The notes beneath the pieces were generated by a model. The model made no database searches, was not told the origin of the DNA, and saw nothing but the letters and a program-made list of their open reading frames with translations. From the NCBI GenBank assembly GCA_014621425.1, contig JAANBB010000250.1, forward strand, positions 1 to 58,269: a DNA stretch of 58,269 nucleotides, given 5' to 3'. Positions 12,201 through 24,536 of this stretch are shown here, piece by piece. The position numbers and the translations under genes are program-made. Source of the stretch: Cylindrodendrum hubeiense (lineage: Eukaryota > Ascomycota > Sordariomycetes > Hypocreales > Nectriaceae). The stretch's first letter is position 1; every line of letters begins with the position of its first letter.

Positions 12201-14016
12201 ACCACAGTTCCGCTCCACCGGATGCCATCCTGCAAGCCATGACTGCGTCCAGCGTTTCAGGACCTTGACGCTCCCGTCTGTGGCTTGCCCCTGCTGGCGT
12301 TCCCAATCTTCAGGGCCGGGCGCTCCCAGGGCCAGCCCCGTTGGTGGCCCCAGCTAGGTCGCCATTGGGAGAGCGCTAGTCCTCCTTGTCGATCTTAGAT
12401 CGGCCGGTCCCCCAAGGCCAAGCGGCGATAGCGCCGTCGCCTAGCCGTCAATCGTCAGCACCGGTCGCGGACGGCTGGGTGCCACAGAACTTGCTCAGGT
12501 GGGGGCATTGGCCCTACCAGAAGCCCTGTCAAAGTTCTAGCTCAAGCTGTTGGGTTGAGGCGGACCCTCTTCACAACCAGCCGTTGGTGGTGGTGGAAGT
12601 CACTGCAGTGGGAGGGAGTGGTCCGCTGGGTGCTTGAATGAACAGTGTGGTTGCGTTTGTGTTTTATGCTGTGCAGCGTTTCGAAACGCTCCTATCGCTG
12701 GTGGTCCATACTATGTAGATGGTGATGGATGGATCCGACTCCTTTGCCTCACTTTGTGGTCCGTGGAAGTAGCTGCATTGCCTGGGCGAGGACGATCTGC
12801 CACTGGTGTGACGGTTGTCGACTTTGGCATGATGACGGAGGGTGATCCAACCGCACTCTAAGTTGGATCCGGTTTGGGGGGCGTCTACCGGGCGTTGCGG
12901 ATGATGCTGCACTTACACGATGGAATCTTCGGGGGCTTGAACTCAAAGCAGGCGACCAGTTGGAAATGTGCCGACACGGTTGTGATGCGGCCAGCGTCTG
13001 TTTCCTCTCTCGTCTCTCGTCTCGCGCCTCTCGTCTCGCGCCTCCCGCCAACACCAAGCTCAGAGCTATGGCAAGGAAGGGGGGGGAGCTACGGTACTTC
13101 ATGCGCAACATCGTTCGTTCCTTCGGAGCCTCGGCGTGGTCCATGGCCTCGCTCTTGGTTCGAGACTGTGACTAATGACAGCGTCACTGCCGGGATACGA
13201 CGAGCTATCGGCACAAGCTCGTCGTAGCGGTGGTGATCAGTGGCCAGATTTGCCAGAGCATCTCGCGACTCGTGCGAGGCCTTCTAGCGACAAAGCACAT
13301 GGGGGTCCAGATGCCACAGGCCCTGGTCCAAGGCTGTCCGAGGCTGTCTGCACCCATGTTCGGGCTGCAAACCTCGAATGTTTGGCGTTCCATCGAGTTG
13401 GCTGATGGATGCGTGGCTGTTTCTGCGCTGGTCTCCCTGGCTCCTGGACTGTTCTGAGCGCCTCTGTGGCGGAGGCAGTGCCCGTGACGGGGCCCTTTCC
13501 CCCACGCACGCCCTGGTCGCTCCTGGGCTGCCACGGCGGGTACTCCGAGCCGACGACGTCGCTTCTTCAACGTGACCTGCCCGCCCCCTCCCGCTGGAAT
13601 TAAACAAAAATATCGGTATCGACAGGTCTGCATCCTTTTGTATTCCTGCACTTGTATTTCTGCGCTCAATTGCCGGCTGATGTGTGAATTCCACGACTTG
13701 GCTCCTTCGTTCGGTGACATCTCCGCTCGGAGATGACTCATGAAGACCTGCCTCGGACTTTCTGCTTTCGGCATTCGGCCTAAAAACTCTCCGTGGTGAG
13801 AAATCCATACCTGCGTAGGCTGCCACTGTGTCAGCGTGACTGGAAACGTGACTTCGCGTGTGAATACGTATCGACCGTGAAAGCCTCGTAGGGCGAACGT
13901 ACACTGGCCAGTGCCTCCGATATCAGGCCTCGTTGCATGTAGAAGATATCGCCGCTGCCCCGCGCTGCTCAACCTCTGCCGCACTTCCTTCGTCCGGATG
14001 AAGCGCGCCGTCCAAA
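9268..14016. other. Gene-free region between two transcription-factor genes
   Basis: No supported gene. The first few hundred bases are the 3' region of the homeodomain gene, with a T-run near 9373. The last 500 or so bases should contain the promoter of the Zn2Cys6 gene. One tandem repeat lies near 11.8 kb. A long antisense open frame at 13205-14098 was examined and rejected. Confidence 0.6.
11778..11837. repeat. 12-bp tandem repeat, 5 copies
   Basis: Five copies of an AGCTCCTGCAAT-type unit; the two central copies are identical and the outer ones diverged. There is no convincing gene across it. Confidence 0.9.
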
Positions 14017-16806
14017 ATGCCGACGGACAACTTCGAGTCCGACCCATCCGCACTCTCCGGCACAGGCCCGGAGCCCTCCGGCACGGAGCCGCTGGCATGC
14101 GTCTCGTGTCGCGCCCGGAAACTCAAGTGTGACCGCATAAAGCCGGCCTGTAGCCGCTGCATCAAGGTTTCCAACGAGTGTGTGTATCCCGAGTCGAGGA
14201 GGAAACCGACCTTCAAGCGTAGGAACGTCAAGGAGTTGGAGGCTCGTCTAGGTATTGCCCAGTTCCCACACTCGCTCCGTCAAACCGCTCCGTCAAGCCG
14301 CTGCTTAAGTCAAATATGATGCTGACTGTGCTCACTCAGCCCAAGTTGAAGACTATCTCAAGGATGTCAACAAAGCTGTCGAGGATAAGGCCGATGATGG
14401 CAGTCCGGAACAACCGGCGCAGCCGGATATGAACTTCAGCAACCAAGATGGACTTCCTCAGATATCCCAAACCCCTAGAATCGCATCGGACCCTCTCCCT
14501 GCGCCCTTTACTATCTCTGATTTTGTCCCGCCAGAGGATACGGCGGAGTCTTTCTTCGACCATACCCAGTTGATGGGACTCGGCATGTCGGAAGCATTGC
14601 CTCCCCTTGAAATCATGGAGGACCTGTACGAGCATAGATCCATACTCATGCACATTGGTACATCTCAGCTGATATTTCATAGCAACAACGTGTTCTTTAC
14701 ACATCAGCACCACTTCATCCCTATTATACACCCAGGACGTTACCTACAGGCATTCTACGGCAGCCCCTTGATGAAGCCACCAGTATGTTTGCAGTATGCC
14801 ATCTGGGCAATGGCTGCAGTTGGACATGCAAAGTATGACAAATATCATGATGTATTTTACCATCGAGCTCGAAACTATGCCGAGATGGATGAGATGAAGG
14901 TGTGAGACGAATCCATGAATGCAGAGGCGGAGACTAATGAGTATCAACGGCAGGACCACGGTGAACATTTTATTACTATTGCTCACGCACAGGCATGGGG
15001 TCTCATTGCGAGCTATGAGGCCAAAAGGATGCTTTTCACCCGATCAACCATGAGCTCAGCTAAAACCGTTCGTCTCTGTCACATGATGAGTCTTGATCGC
15101 ATTGATGGCGAACCCCTGGGGTTGGCTCCAAGCTTGGGGCCTCCCTTGACCTGGGCGGAACTAGAAGAGCGAAGAAGAGTCTTTTGGGGCGCATTCTGCT
15201 TTGATGCTCATGCGAGCATCTCCACTGGCTGGCCCAGCTTAATCAATATGGAGGATGTAAGTTTGTCGTCACATTCGACAGAGCCGTTGCTCATGCGAGA
15301 ATCTCTAGGTTGCAACACGACTCCCAGCCCCTGAGGATGCCTTCATTGCGGACCGCAAAGTAGAGTCGGCTTTCCTCGAGGAAGTCTTCCAGGGAGCTAC
15401 ATACGGTGGCTTCGCTGGGACGGTAGTCGCCTGCCAAATCTTCAAGATTATCCTGCGCCATGTCCACCGCACCAAACCGACGGACCACCCCGAAGACGTT
15501 ATGAATGGTGGTTACTGGAAGAGACACCGTGAACTAGACAACACTCTATCAAGTGTTTTCATGTTCCTGCCCGAAAAGTTACGGTTGCCCCAGAATCTAC
15601 GCGACCCATCAGCCACTCACGCCAACCTTAACTTCCATGCCTCCATCATCTGTCTGCACCATGCAGCCATCGAAAAGTTTGAGAAATACGACCTGCCCGA
15701 TTCTCTCAAACAAACCAGCATAATTCGTCTCAAAGCGGCTGCGGAGGAGATTGCCAACATTATCAAAATCGCCTCCCCCGCTGCATCTATATTTGTAAGA
15801 GCCCCATGTCGTCACCTCTGTGACAATGCCTAACATGCACATTTAGAAAAGTCCGCTGTGTGCGCTCTCAATGTATTGCGCAACTACAGTGTTTGTCTAC
15901 TTGGCCAAACAAGATCCAATAGCCGGCCTCACATCGATGGATCTCGCCCAGCTGGAAGTGATAGTCCATGCAATGGAGGCAATTGCACGCACGCACAACA
16001 TCACCCGCGCATTCCTACAGCAGGCCTGCCTGGATATCGAGCGCAATGGTCTCGCCGCGTATATACGAGTGCCGGTCCTACGCAAATACCGCAATGCGTT
16101 TGGTGAAGTCAAATCGAACATCCCGGTACTTGCTCGAAGTTCAGTCGCAAGACATACAGAGGTCTCTCCGATACTTCCTGGGCGTCTGCCTCTGAGGCTG
16201 AGCCGCATTGGGCTGCTCGATCCAGAAGTTGACATGGAAAACAAAATTGGCCAGGACTGCTTCCAGGCGGTCCTTGGCGCGGTCACGCGAAACGTCGCAC
16301 CTCTCCAACAGTTGGATGTGATGAAGAACAAACGGAAGCGAATGTCGCCCAGCCCAGGACCCGAACTGATGGCGGGGTTGGGCGGCCCTCCCACGTCATC
16401 GGCGAGTGCTGCTACGTTGAAGGAAGCTATACCAATGCCTACGAGTACTAGTGGGGTACCAATGTTTCCACTATCTACGGAGATGTACGCAGGGAACATC
16501 AACCTTCCTGATCGAACCTCGTCATCCTCGTCCTCTCCCGCCAATCAAGGGTCGTTTACTAGGGCAGCCACAGGGAGCAGTCATTCTACCCCTAGCATGG
16601 GACTTGGGAACACGGCAGAGGAAAACCGAGTGGATTTACGAGCCTTTCGAGACCGGATTTCGACGCCCATCTGGGGGGCGACGGATGAAAGTTTCTTTGC
16701 ACATATTAACGAGACAATGATTAATATCATTCCCGCCGATGGCGGTGATACTTGGGGCATTCTGGATGCTGACATCAATTGGGATGCTACGAATAGTCTG
16801 GGTTAG
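14017..16806 (+). CDS. Zn2Cys6 transcription factor with fungal-specific middle domain
   Basis: DNA-binding regulator of 847 aa in five exons: 14017-14251, 14340-14899, 14954-15256, 15309-15794 and 15847-16806, all phases consistent. The zinc cluster is complete, with cysteines 28, 31, 38, 45, 48 and 55 (C-x2-C-x6-C-x6-C-x2-C-x6-C), followed by a basic linker and a short dimerisation-type helix (ELEARLAQVE) formed across intron 1. The middle matches the fungal-specific transcription-factor domain: the segment around EHFITIAHAQAWGLIASYEA, a WAELEERRRVFWGAFCFD motif and the later SPLCALSMY and HNITRAFLQQ segments. The C-terminus is Ser/Thr/Pro-rich with an acidic end and may be the activation domain. 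The many frame-preserving introns and conserved junctions make the model firm. The regulated pathway cannot be inferred: no catabolic or biosynthetic genes lie next to it. Confidence 0.92.
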
Positions 16807-17597
16807 CGAATGGGTCTCATGAGGAGTTTTACGTGATTCGACGGCTACGACAGCTATCACGGCTATCACGGCTTTGGGATACGAGACATTGATAATATAT
16901 ATGTCTGGTGAAGAGTTTTAGGACAAGGACTGATGTGTACGATGTATACCATTTTGGGTTGGAAAACACAACTCTACTGTATTTTAGGAGTGATAGGAGA
17001 TGAGTTGGGTCGGGTTATGGGACGCGATTGGGAGCAAGCAATTATACAGATTAGTCAGGGCCTGGTCCAGGTACATGGATGATGGGTTGTAAGTAGCAGG
17101 CCATAGAGCATCAAAGCATCATAGCATCGGCGAGCGTCAGCTCAATGGTTGAATATATACATCCTCACCTCAAAGGTGTAATAGTGAAGACACGAGGGAG
17201 ATGCGCGCTATATTATTCCGGATCCACGCAGCAATGACGCGCGTCAGCACACGCCCATCTCTGGGTAAGTCATGGGGCCATGACGAAGCCCGTGGAACCC
17301 GGTTGTGCATAGCACGACTCATGACTGCTCAATTGATGCTCAAATGCTCAAGGCAAGGGGTTCAATGGCCCGAATTGGTGATTGACCAGTGGCGCGCGCC
17401 ATCAGGCCACAGCCGCAAGCTCAGACGTCGATTGACTGGGTTGATTACTCGATTGATTACTCGATTGATTGCTCGCGAGACTGGCCGGCGCATTTTGCCA
17501 TGACTCCACCCTCGCCCATCATGACATCTGGCTCGGCGTGCGGCGGGCCGGCGTTTCTTTGCCCCAACGCATCGCACCTCGCACCGCAGCCGCCGCC
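16807..17597. other. Intergenic region with promoter of the 2OG oxygenase gene
   Basis: No gene seen. The first part is AT-rich and repetitive (CTATCACGG doublet near 16.85 kb), fitting a 3' UTR. A 12-bp repeat lies at 17441-17476, just before the next start codon. Confidence 0.55.
17441..17476. repeat. 12-bp tandem repeat, 3 copies
   Basis: Unit TTGATTACTCGA, two perfect copies and one variant, about 120 bp upstream of the 2OG oxygenase start, so probably in its 5' leader or core promoter. Confidence 0.9.
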
Positions 17598-18677
17598 ATG
17601 ATTTCATACGTCGTCGGGCTCGTGGCCGTCTTCGTGCTCTTCTCCAACCCCATCAGCCAGCTGCTGTTCCCGGACCAGGCCGCCCGCCAGCACGTGTCGC
17701 CGCGGCCGAGGCTCAACGAGTCGCTGCTCGCCATTGACGCGCCCAATGCGACGGTCCCAGCGTGTCCCGCGGATGCGTACACGGCTCGCATCCTCCACCG
17801 GGATCCGCTTGTTGTCTATCTGGAAGGCTTCCTGAGCGACGAGGAGCAGCGGTATTTGATTGAGACAAGGTACGTCGACTGCTTCACTGCTTCACTGCTT
17901 CACTGCTCCACTGCTTCGCCACTTGACCACCAAGACCGAGTCGAGTTTCAGCCATGAGGCCGATACAGGACGGCCACTTGGATATCCACAAGTCAACCAT
18001 CTAATCAACTAACTCCCCCCCTCCTTAGCGGGCCCCTCTTCGAGCCCTCGACCATCACCAACGACGGCGACGAGACGCATCGCGACACATTGGTCCGGGA
18101 CTCGCACGTGGCCATGATCCCGCGGAGCGACACGGTGCGCTGCATCGAACGCCGCTCGCGCGCGCTGCAGGGCTGGCCGTCAGACCTGTACATCGAGCGC
18201 CTGCGCACCCAGAAGTACACGGCGGGCGGCCACTACGGCTACCACTTCGACTGGACCGCCAACGTGGGCGGCTGGGGCCGCGTGACGAGCATCATGGCCT
18301 GGGTCGACGGCTCCGACGACCTGCGCGGCGGCGGCACGGCCTTTCCCCTGATTCGCAAGCCCGAGGGCGCCGAGGCCCAGCGGGAGTGGTGCAAGTTTAT
18401 CGAGTGCCGTGAGAAGGGAGACGAGCAGACGGGAGACGAGCAGACGGGAGGCGAGCAGATGGGAGGCGAGCAGACGGGAGGCGAACAACCGCGAGACAAA
18501 CAACCGCGAGACGAGGACCGCGGCGTCGTCTTCAAGGTCGTCCCCGGCAATGCCGTCTACTGGGAGAACTTCTCGCCCGACGGCAGAGGGTACGACGAGA
18601 CTTGGCATGCCGGGCTGCCCGTTGATGAGGGCCTCAAGGTTGGGTTGAATATTTGGAGTTTTGGCCGCATTCAATAA
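17598..18677 (+). CDS. 2OG-Fe(II) dioxygenase, prolyl 4-hydroxylase-like, membrane anchored
   Basis: Iron- and 2-oxoglutarate-dependent oxygenase of the P4H alpha-subunit fold, 306 aa. Exons 17598-17869 and 18029-18677; the 159-bp intron carries a CTTCACTG repeat. The N-terminus is a hydrophobic segment (VVGLVAVFVLF) that reads as a signal anchor, so the catalytic part is probably lumenal. Iron ligands are visible as H163 and D165 in YHFDW and H284 in TWHAG, with K294 (GLKVG) in the place expected to bind 2-oxoglutarate. Between strands of the core, residues of a six-copy pentapeptide (GDEQT type) are inserted, encoded by a 15-bp minisatellite at 18417-18506. The substrate is unknown: fungal members act on diverse proteins or small molecules. 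The start was set at the first ATG before the hydrophobic segment. Confidence 0.88.
18417..18506 (+). repeat. 15-bp coding minisatellite, 6 copies
   Basis: Six 15-bp units in frame inside the 2OG oxygenase gene encode GDEQT, GDEQT, GGEQM, GGEQT, GGEQP and RDKQP. The first copies are nearly identical and the last ones diverged, which suggests recent expansion at the 5' side. Confidence 0.95.
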
Positions 18678-18937
18678 GGGGCCACCAGTATCTGCGAGTT
18701 CTCGTTATGCGAGGAGCTTTGATGGTTTCCGTAGCTCGATTCCGTTGCTCCAACTACAGCTGTAGCATTGAGATGCCCTGCCGCAACGGTGAAGCATAAT
18801 TATCCACTTACACCACACACGTGCGCTTGTAAATCAGCCATACACAGCATATGGGTATTATATCACATTGTCCTCGTACTCCCTCTCATCCTTTCTCACT
18901 TTCTCACTTCCTCCCAGTCACTCTCCCTCCCTCCCAA

Positions 18938-19672
18938 TCACTCCCACTTCCTTTCGCATTGCCCCATCCACCGTCCCCAAGCAACCACGCGTCCGTCAAT
19001 CTTTGCCGCCACAGCTTCCCTCGACGGCTTCGAAGCCACGAATTCGGGGTCAAGCGGCTCGTTCAGCCCAACGACGAACCAGAAATCTAATGTCATCGAC
19101 GAGGTTCATTGTCAGCGAGCCCTGGTTGCTCAACAATAGGGATTGGGAAGAGAGAAATGACTTACACCGGTGGAAGCCGTGGTTGATCAGTGGTCGCGGC
19201 GGCGTGTAGAGCTTGCCATTGCGAGTCATGCCGTATGAGAACCCTCCCTTGAGCTGTGTCGATGAAGCCCCAGCAGCAGGCTGGAAGTCCTCATTACCGA
19301 GACTCAATTTCTCCGCCGGAACCCCGACGTAGATCCTAGTCCCATCAGCAACTCGCACGTCGCATCTTCGCCCGTTGATACTCACCCATGGCAAATCGGC
19401 TTCGGCAGCGGCGCATCGAAATCCTCGTTGACAACCAGCCACTCCTTGACGCCTTCGACGGTTTCCCACTTCAGCTCCGGGATCAGAACCTTTCCGCCAG
19501 CTATGTAACCTTTGCTCAGCGTTGCACCATCGGCGCCGCAGTCCGGCGATGTGACCTGCAGGGTAGGCTCCGGGTGCGAGGCGAATGCCGGGTTGGTAGT
19601 GAAGGCCTTGTCGTCACGGCCCCTGAAGTTTTTGAAGAGCCAGCTGAGCGTGATTTCAAGGTATGCCGTCAT
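18938..19672 (-). CDS. Phosphatidylethanolamine-binding protein (PEBP/RKIP family)
   Basis: PEBP-fold protein of 201 aa, three exons on the minus strand: 19672-19386, 19335-19166 and 19086-18938. Conserved ligand-site pieces are present: NEDFDAPLP (equivalent of the family's DPDAP), the CHG triad whose glycine codon is completed across intron 1, and HGFHRYFWFVVGLNEPL formed across intron 2, followed by ASKPSREAVAAKI and WGRWMGQCERK, which match the family's C-terminal helix. No signal peptide is evident, so it is probably cytosolic. Fungal members bind phospholipid head groups or inhibit kinases or proteases (yeast Tfs1 inhibits carboxypeptidase Y); which applies here is unknown. The stop lies inside a CT-rich tract. 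A TATA-like element lies about 120 bp upstream. Confidence 0.88.
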
Positions 19673-19786
19673 TTTTTGAGTGAGGATTGATGGGCCAAGG
19701 GAAGTGTTGGTGGAGATATATTGTGATGTTAAAGAGGGTGGTGGAGCTAGTGTGGAACCAAATGTATTGGGAGGTGATGCTGTACC

Positions 19787-19798
19787 TTTATATATTAA
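19787..19798 (-). promoter_or_regulatory. TATA-like element upstream of the PEBP gene
   Basis: The AT-rich string TTTATATATTAA sits 115-126 bp upstream of the minus-strand PEBP start codon, a plausible TATA position. This is inference from position and composition only. Confidence 0.35.
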
Positions 19799-20426
19799 AA
19801 AGACATCAGGTAAATAAAAATAATGGGCTAATATTGACCCCAAAGGCTCAGTTAGAGGGAGATAAAGTCCGAAATGTCCTTGAAGTCAATTAAATCCCCT
19901 GATGGTGCTGATTGTTACCGGTCATACCGGGGATAATCTCACCGTCGGTGCCGAATCGGCCAAGCTTACTAGTGACGTATTGTCAACTTCCTTCTACTCA
20001 CGTATTGAACTCTCTTGAATAGGCAATATATGAATGGACTAGTTTAAGTAGGGGGTATCCTTGGAATCAGAATTGTAGCAAGGTTGGGATTTACTGCTTG
20101 GCTGGTGCTGTATTGCCACGTTCCCAAGTGGTTCCATGGGCTCACCGGGACCATGTGTATGTGTATCATCATCACAGTATTCATATTCACGTAAACTAAT
20201 CATCTGCCTCTTTATGCCTGAGCCATTTCTTGGCCATCGTGTGACAAACACTGACCTTTTCAAATGTGACGCTGCGTTTATCCAAGAAACGACCACCATG
20301 CCCAAAACGCCACCACCATGCTGCCCATTAAAAACGCCATGTAAACCCCATTGTAATATGCGTGCTCTAAGCGAAGCGCACCTGAACAAAAGAATCACTC
20401 GTCAAAAACTTATCGCCCCTCAAGTC
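19799..20426. other. AT-rich spacer between PEBP and aspartic protease genes
   Basis: No gene seen. It contains the distal promoter of the PEBP gene and the 3' region of the protease gene, both on the minus strand. Composition is clearly more AT-rich than the neighbours. Confidence 0.5.
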
Positions 20427-21916
20427 CTAGGCCAGAGACCCCACGAACACAAGAACCAGCGTCACAACGCCTACCCATACCATCCCTGAGCTGGAAGGAG
20501 AAACTACTGCGGCTCCGGATCCGGCTTCGGTTTCGACCCCGGATGCTATGCCCGACTCGGCAGACACGGGGTTTTCTGCGGCAGTGGCCGAAGGTACGGA
20601 GTTTCCACCTGATGTAATCTCGACGATATCTGTCTTGGTGACGTTGAAGTTGCTCTGAGCTAGCGAGATCTCGTTGTTCGCCAGGTCAAACACAACGAAT
20701 GCGCTCCTGAGGAACGTGTCGCCCAGAACATTGGTCCCACTGGCCGGGGCGATGCCGAACATACAGGCGTCGGAGCCGTCGTTGAAGGAGGGTCGACGGC
20801 CAGTAACTTGAAGAATGTCGATGACCAGTTCGCTGATGGGGACGACGATCTCCGCTGGATCACTGAACTTGAAGGTAAGGTTCCCTGACTCTGACGCGAG
20901 AGAGCACGAGACATAAGCGATGCCCTCCGATTCCTGATACTCGGCATCTACCTCTTCGAAGATGGTCTCGGTAATGCTATCGGGCAGGTACGTCAGAGAA
21001 GAGCCTGTGTCGAGAAGGACAGCGAGGGCGAGGTCATCGCCGAGAGATGTTGATCCAAGGCTGAGGCCAGTGAGGGTGATGAAGAAGTCGCTGTACACGC
21101 CGCCGTTCTTCTCAACGGGAACCGACACCAGGTCCCCCTCGTATTGTGCGCGATCGACACCCCCAAAGAGGATGGTGCCTGTGTCTGAGTCAAGGTCATT
21201 GAGCCACAGACTGTAGGCGTTGGACGCAATCAGTCCATCGGCCGCCATCTTGGCTGGGAGGTTGTTGTAGGTGGATTTGCCAACTACATCGTCTTGGACC
21301 TCATTGGCATTGTAGCCAATGCCGAGTACACCCTGATCGGATGTGCTCTCATATCCCACTCCGAATTGTAAATTGGCGATCTTGGTACTCCCTACGCGGA
21401 ACGTGTCGGTAACATAGTCCCCCGCGGCACCGGACCCGTCGGCGTAGGAGATGTTGAAGTAGCTGCCGACGTACTCGTACGTGGATGAACTGTTTGCATC
21501 GTATGTTCCCGTTTCTGCACACGCATTCGAGGCTGCAGAACATAGCTCTGAGTCTAGCGTGTTGACCCATAGATCACTGCTGCCCGTGTCCAAGTGTAAG
21601 CGGAAGCTCTGCTTTGGGGTGCCCAGTGAGGCGTTGAAAAAGTAGAGGGTTTGCTGGCTTCTGTTTAGCTAGGTAAGGTTCGAGGGAAACGAAAAGAGAG
21701 GAAGCTAACCTCGTTGTCGATGTCAACATCGATCGAGCCGCTGCGCCGCCGTAGGCGGTTCCTGTCGTGGGCAACGGGATCCTGGATCCTGCTTCGTTGC
21801 AAGCCGAGGCTCAATACACGCGGGTCACCTCCATCCTGTCTCTTGTGCAAGGAGATGGCCCCGGTTGTTGAAATAGCCGAGGCGGCGATGATGAGGAATA
21901 GTTGAATCGGTTTCAT
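20427..21916 (-). CDS. GPI-anchored aspartic protease (yapsin/OpsB-like)
   Basis: Pepsin-family (A1) endopeptidase, 482 aa, two exons: 21916-21710 and 21668-20427. A signal peptide (hydrophobic LFLIIAASAIS) is followed by a Lys-Arg site at residues 25-26 and a second basic cluster near residue 55, probable pro-peptide cleavage sites. Both catalytic motifs are present: D96 in DTGSSDLWV and D289 in LLDTGSSLTYLPD. A tyrosine flap region sits in the ADGSGAAGDY area. The C-terminus is Ser/Ala/Glu-rich and ends in a hydrophobic tail (VGVVTLVLVFVG), which reads as a GPI-anchor signal, so the enzyme should sit at the plasma membrane or wall, as yeast yapsins do. The intron is only 41 bp with a weak GTTAGC donor, but it is the only arrangement I found that joins the frames. 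Confidence 0.92.
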
Positions 21917-24536
21917 TATGAATTATTGCTGTCCGTCTAGGGATAGTATCATAAACAGCTTGGCCCCGCATTCAAGGTGGTGGGTTTATACGAGGTTGCG
22001 AAATCACCCCAAAGTGCGAATAACGAATAACGAATGGTCCAGTCTGTTGCAACAAGATCCGGTCTCATACAATAATTTTCGCCTCGATCTGAGTCCCTTT
22101 TATTGCTTTCCCATACCGTGGCAAACGGGTCTTCCGCAAGACCGGCAATCGAGGCGCCTCGTGCGTGCGTCACCAGCCGACGTCAACAGAGCTTCGTTCG
22201 GCACAGCGAGGCCGAGTGGGTGTCAGAGGAGGCGCTGGTGAGGCGTCGCAGGACGGCGGCAGTTGGAGGATCCGGCAGTTCCGCGTATCCAGGACAGCAG
22301 GGTTAGAAAAGAAAATAGTAGACAAGGACGAGGCGTTCCACATGCTGGTGACGGCGGCGGCGCAAGCTGGTTTATTAATTATTCTTCTCAGCGCAACTTA
22401 TCAGTCTGGGCGCCCGGTCGAAACAACGAGAGGGAACATCTCCGCCGCTGTCTGCAGCCGCCCAGGGATCTCAGAACTTGACACACGCGCCAAGCCCACA
22501 TACTGAGTGGGCAAGGGCCTCATGGGGCCATGACCCCTCGTCTCTCCACGTCGCTCTCCCCCTTGGAGGTGGAATCCTTTGGCTCTTGGGAGCCCGTTCG
22601 ACGCGCGGCCAGGGACCACGCCTCCAACGGCCCGGGGCGGTCGGTCAGTCAGTCGGGCGCAGGGGGTGTGGGTGGATAGTCGAGCTCCACGGCGTTTCTG
22701 GTGGGCGAAACGCCCGCCGCCGGTGACGCTGTGCTCGGATGACGGATGATGGGATGCTGGGATGGCTCTGTGAGACGGGCTTTGGGGCTCTGACGAGAGA
22801 GGAACCGCTGTTATTCTTAGACACGGCAGGCCAGGATGGAACAGCTAAGACGGGTGCGGCGGATGCGCAGGCGCCGGCTGTGTGTGAGATAGAGTAGGCG
22901 CTTGCCGATCCAGCATCTTCAGCTTCCGAGCCCGCCGCCGGATCCTTCGCGCCTCGACCAACGGCGTGCTAGACGACAGTGGTGAATGCGCAGGGAGTAG
23001 TCGGTTTGGGCGGGAATAGCCACTGTGGACAATTCCCCGCCTGTGGGCCGCGATGATGTCAAGTCTGGGTTTGTCCGTCGTCCGTTGTACAGTGCCGTGG
23101 GAGACTTGGGAGACGGTTAAGCATGGCGGTGCTGCACTTTACTAATAGTGCACGACCACATTCCCAAGGCATCCAACTTACCACAATACATCGATGCCTC
23201 TCCAGGCAAACACAAGTTGCAAAACGCATGTATCGCGACCTGTGCTAGCAGCTTAGGAATCCCTGCCAGCCTCAGCCGCACCCGTATATGTCGTTGACTT
23301 CTCCACTTGCTCCAGTCCTTCGTATAGCCCACAAGGATCAAATATGCGCATTTGTGACATCGCCACCTGAGCCCAGGTACATTGGGTTCCTCGCAAAATA
23401 TGTGAATAGGTGAATATTTATATCTCTCTAATACGGAGGGAACATGCCACCAACCTGAATCTGCATTTACTATGAACCTTGCCGGCTGTAGTAGAGGCAG
23501 CTTGGCCCCCGTAACCGTGCGCCACAAACACACCCTGGCGCCCATCTCGCCGTCCCCTGTAGATCCCAGATCTTACCGTCTGCGACTTGCCATTCTCCGT
23601 ACGTGGCATGGCTCTTGTTCCTATTCCGGTACCTGCAGCATCTCTTGATTGGGTTCCCCTTTCTTTGCATGCCTGTTGAAGTTGTTGCCTGGCTTGGCGT
23701 GACGGTAGGGCATATCGGTAAGGTACCGAGATTGATGTCATTGCTACAGAAGTTACGGGGAACAATGGATCATCACCATGTTAAACAACAAGCATAATGT
23801 AGTCAAGGAGCCTGGTCTGATTTGCCGGACATCGTATACAAGCCGTAACATAGGCGCCCGTGGCTTTTGCTTGCTCTCATCCGTTTCCTGGCTGGCATCT
23901 TCAAGGATAAGTGAGGGTGGATGTTCCACCCATCTTATCAATCGGACCCAGCCCTACGGAACAACAACTATAACCACCATCTCACCATCTCCACCCAGAC
24001 ATCGCCAGACATCCTCAAATCATCTTAAATCATCTCAAATATCAATCTGCAGACCTCTAATATCATATCAATCGACGTTATCCTCCATTTCCCACTCCTT
24101 TCCCAGCTTACAAGCCACATCCCCCATCTCCGCCTCGCCGTATCCCCGCATCCCACCCAATAACGACCATCCTTATTCTTCTGCCTACAACATCCCCAAA
24201 CAATGAACTGCCCATCAGCCACCACCCACCAGCCCTGCTTGGCGTCTGCCTGCGAGCCGGTCATCAGATGACCCGAATCCCGCTACAAACCACTGAATTG
24301 TACCTGCGACGACGCAATGAAAACAGGCCTTGGCTTTGCTGTGTGGCTGCACGGGAGGTTGTGTTTGTTCTCATATACGGCAGCTGACCCCCTCTTTCAT
24401 CTTCCCAATTCTCTTCAGTCGAATTTGTACCGAGTCGCTTTGAACCTGATTTATTAATCCCGGGTTGTATTTGAAAACTACGCTCCTTGCAAAAACCCCC
24501 CGTTTCGATATTGCCCGATCAACCTAGTTGCCCACA
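21917..24536. other. Intergenic region with divergent promoters
   Basis: No supported gene in about 2.6 kb. The left part is the promoter of the minus-strand protease and the right part the leader of the V-ATPase gene, which is pyrimidine-rich between about 23.95 and 24.45 kb. Short open frames here share no recognisable domain. Confidence 0.55.

Noticed and set aside
13150..13175. GGTTCGAGAC string resembling a tRNA B box
   Set aside because: No matching A box or acceptor-stem pairing could be found at the right distance; other GGTTCGA-like strings in the window failed the same check.
13205..14098. 297-codon minus-strand open frame just before and over the Zn2Cys6 start
   Set aside because: Its translation is rich in Arg, Cys, His and Trp with no domain, it overlaps the start of the Zn2Cys6 gene, and a second frame (13284-13904) is open at the same place, as expected by chance in GC-rich DNA.
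16807..17597. Possible gene between the Zn2Cys6 and 2OG oxygenase genes
   Set aside because: The only open frame crosses the 12-bp repeat and upstream leader of the oxygenase and starts at TTG; no domain is seen.
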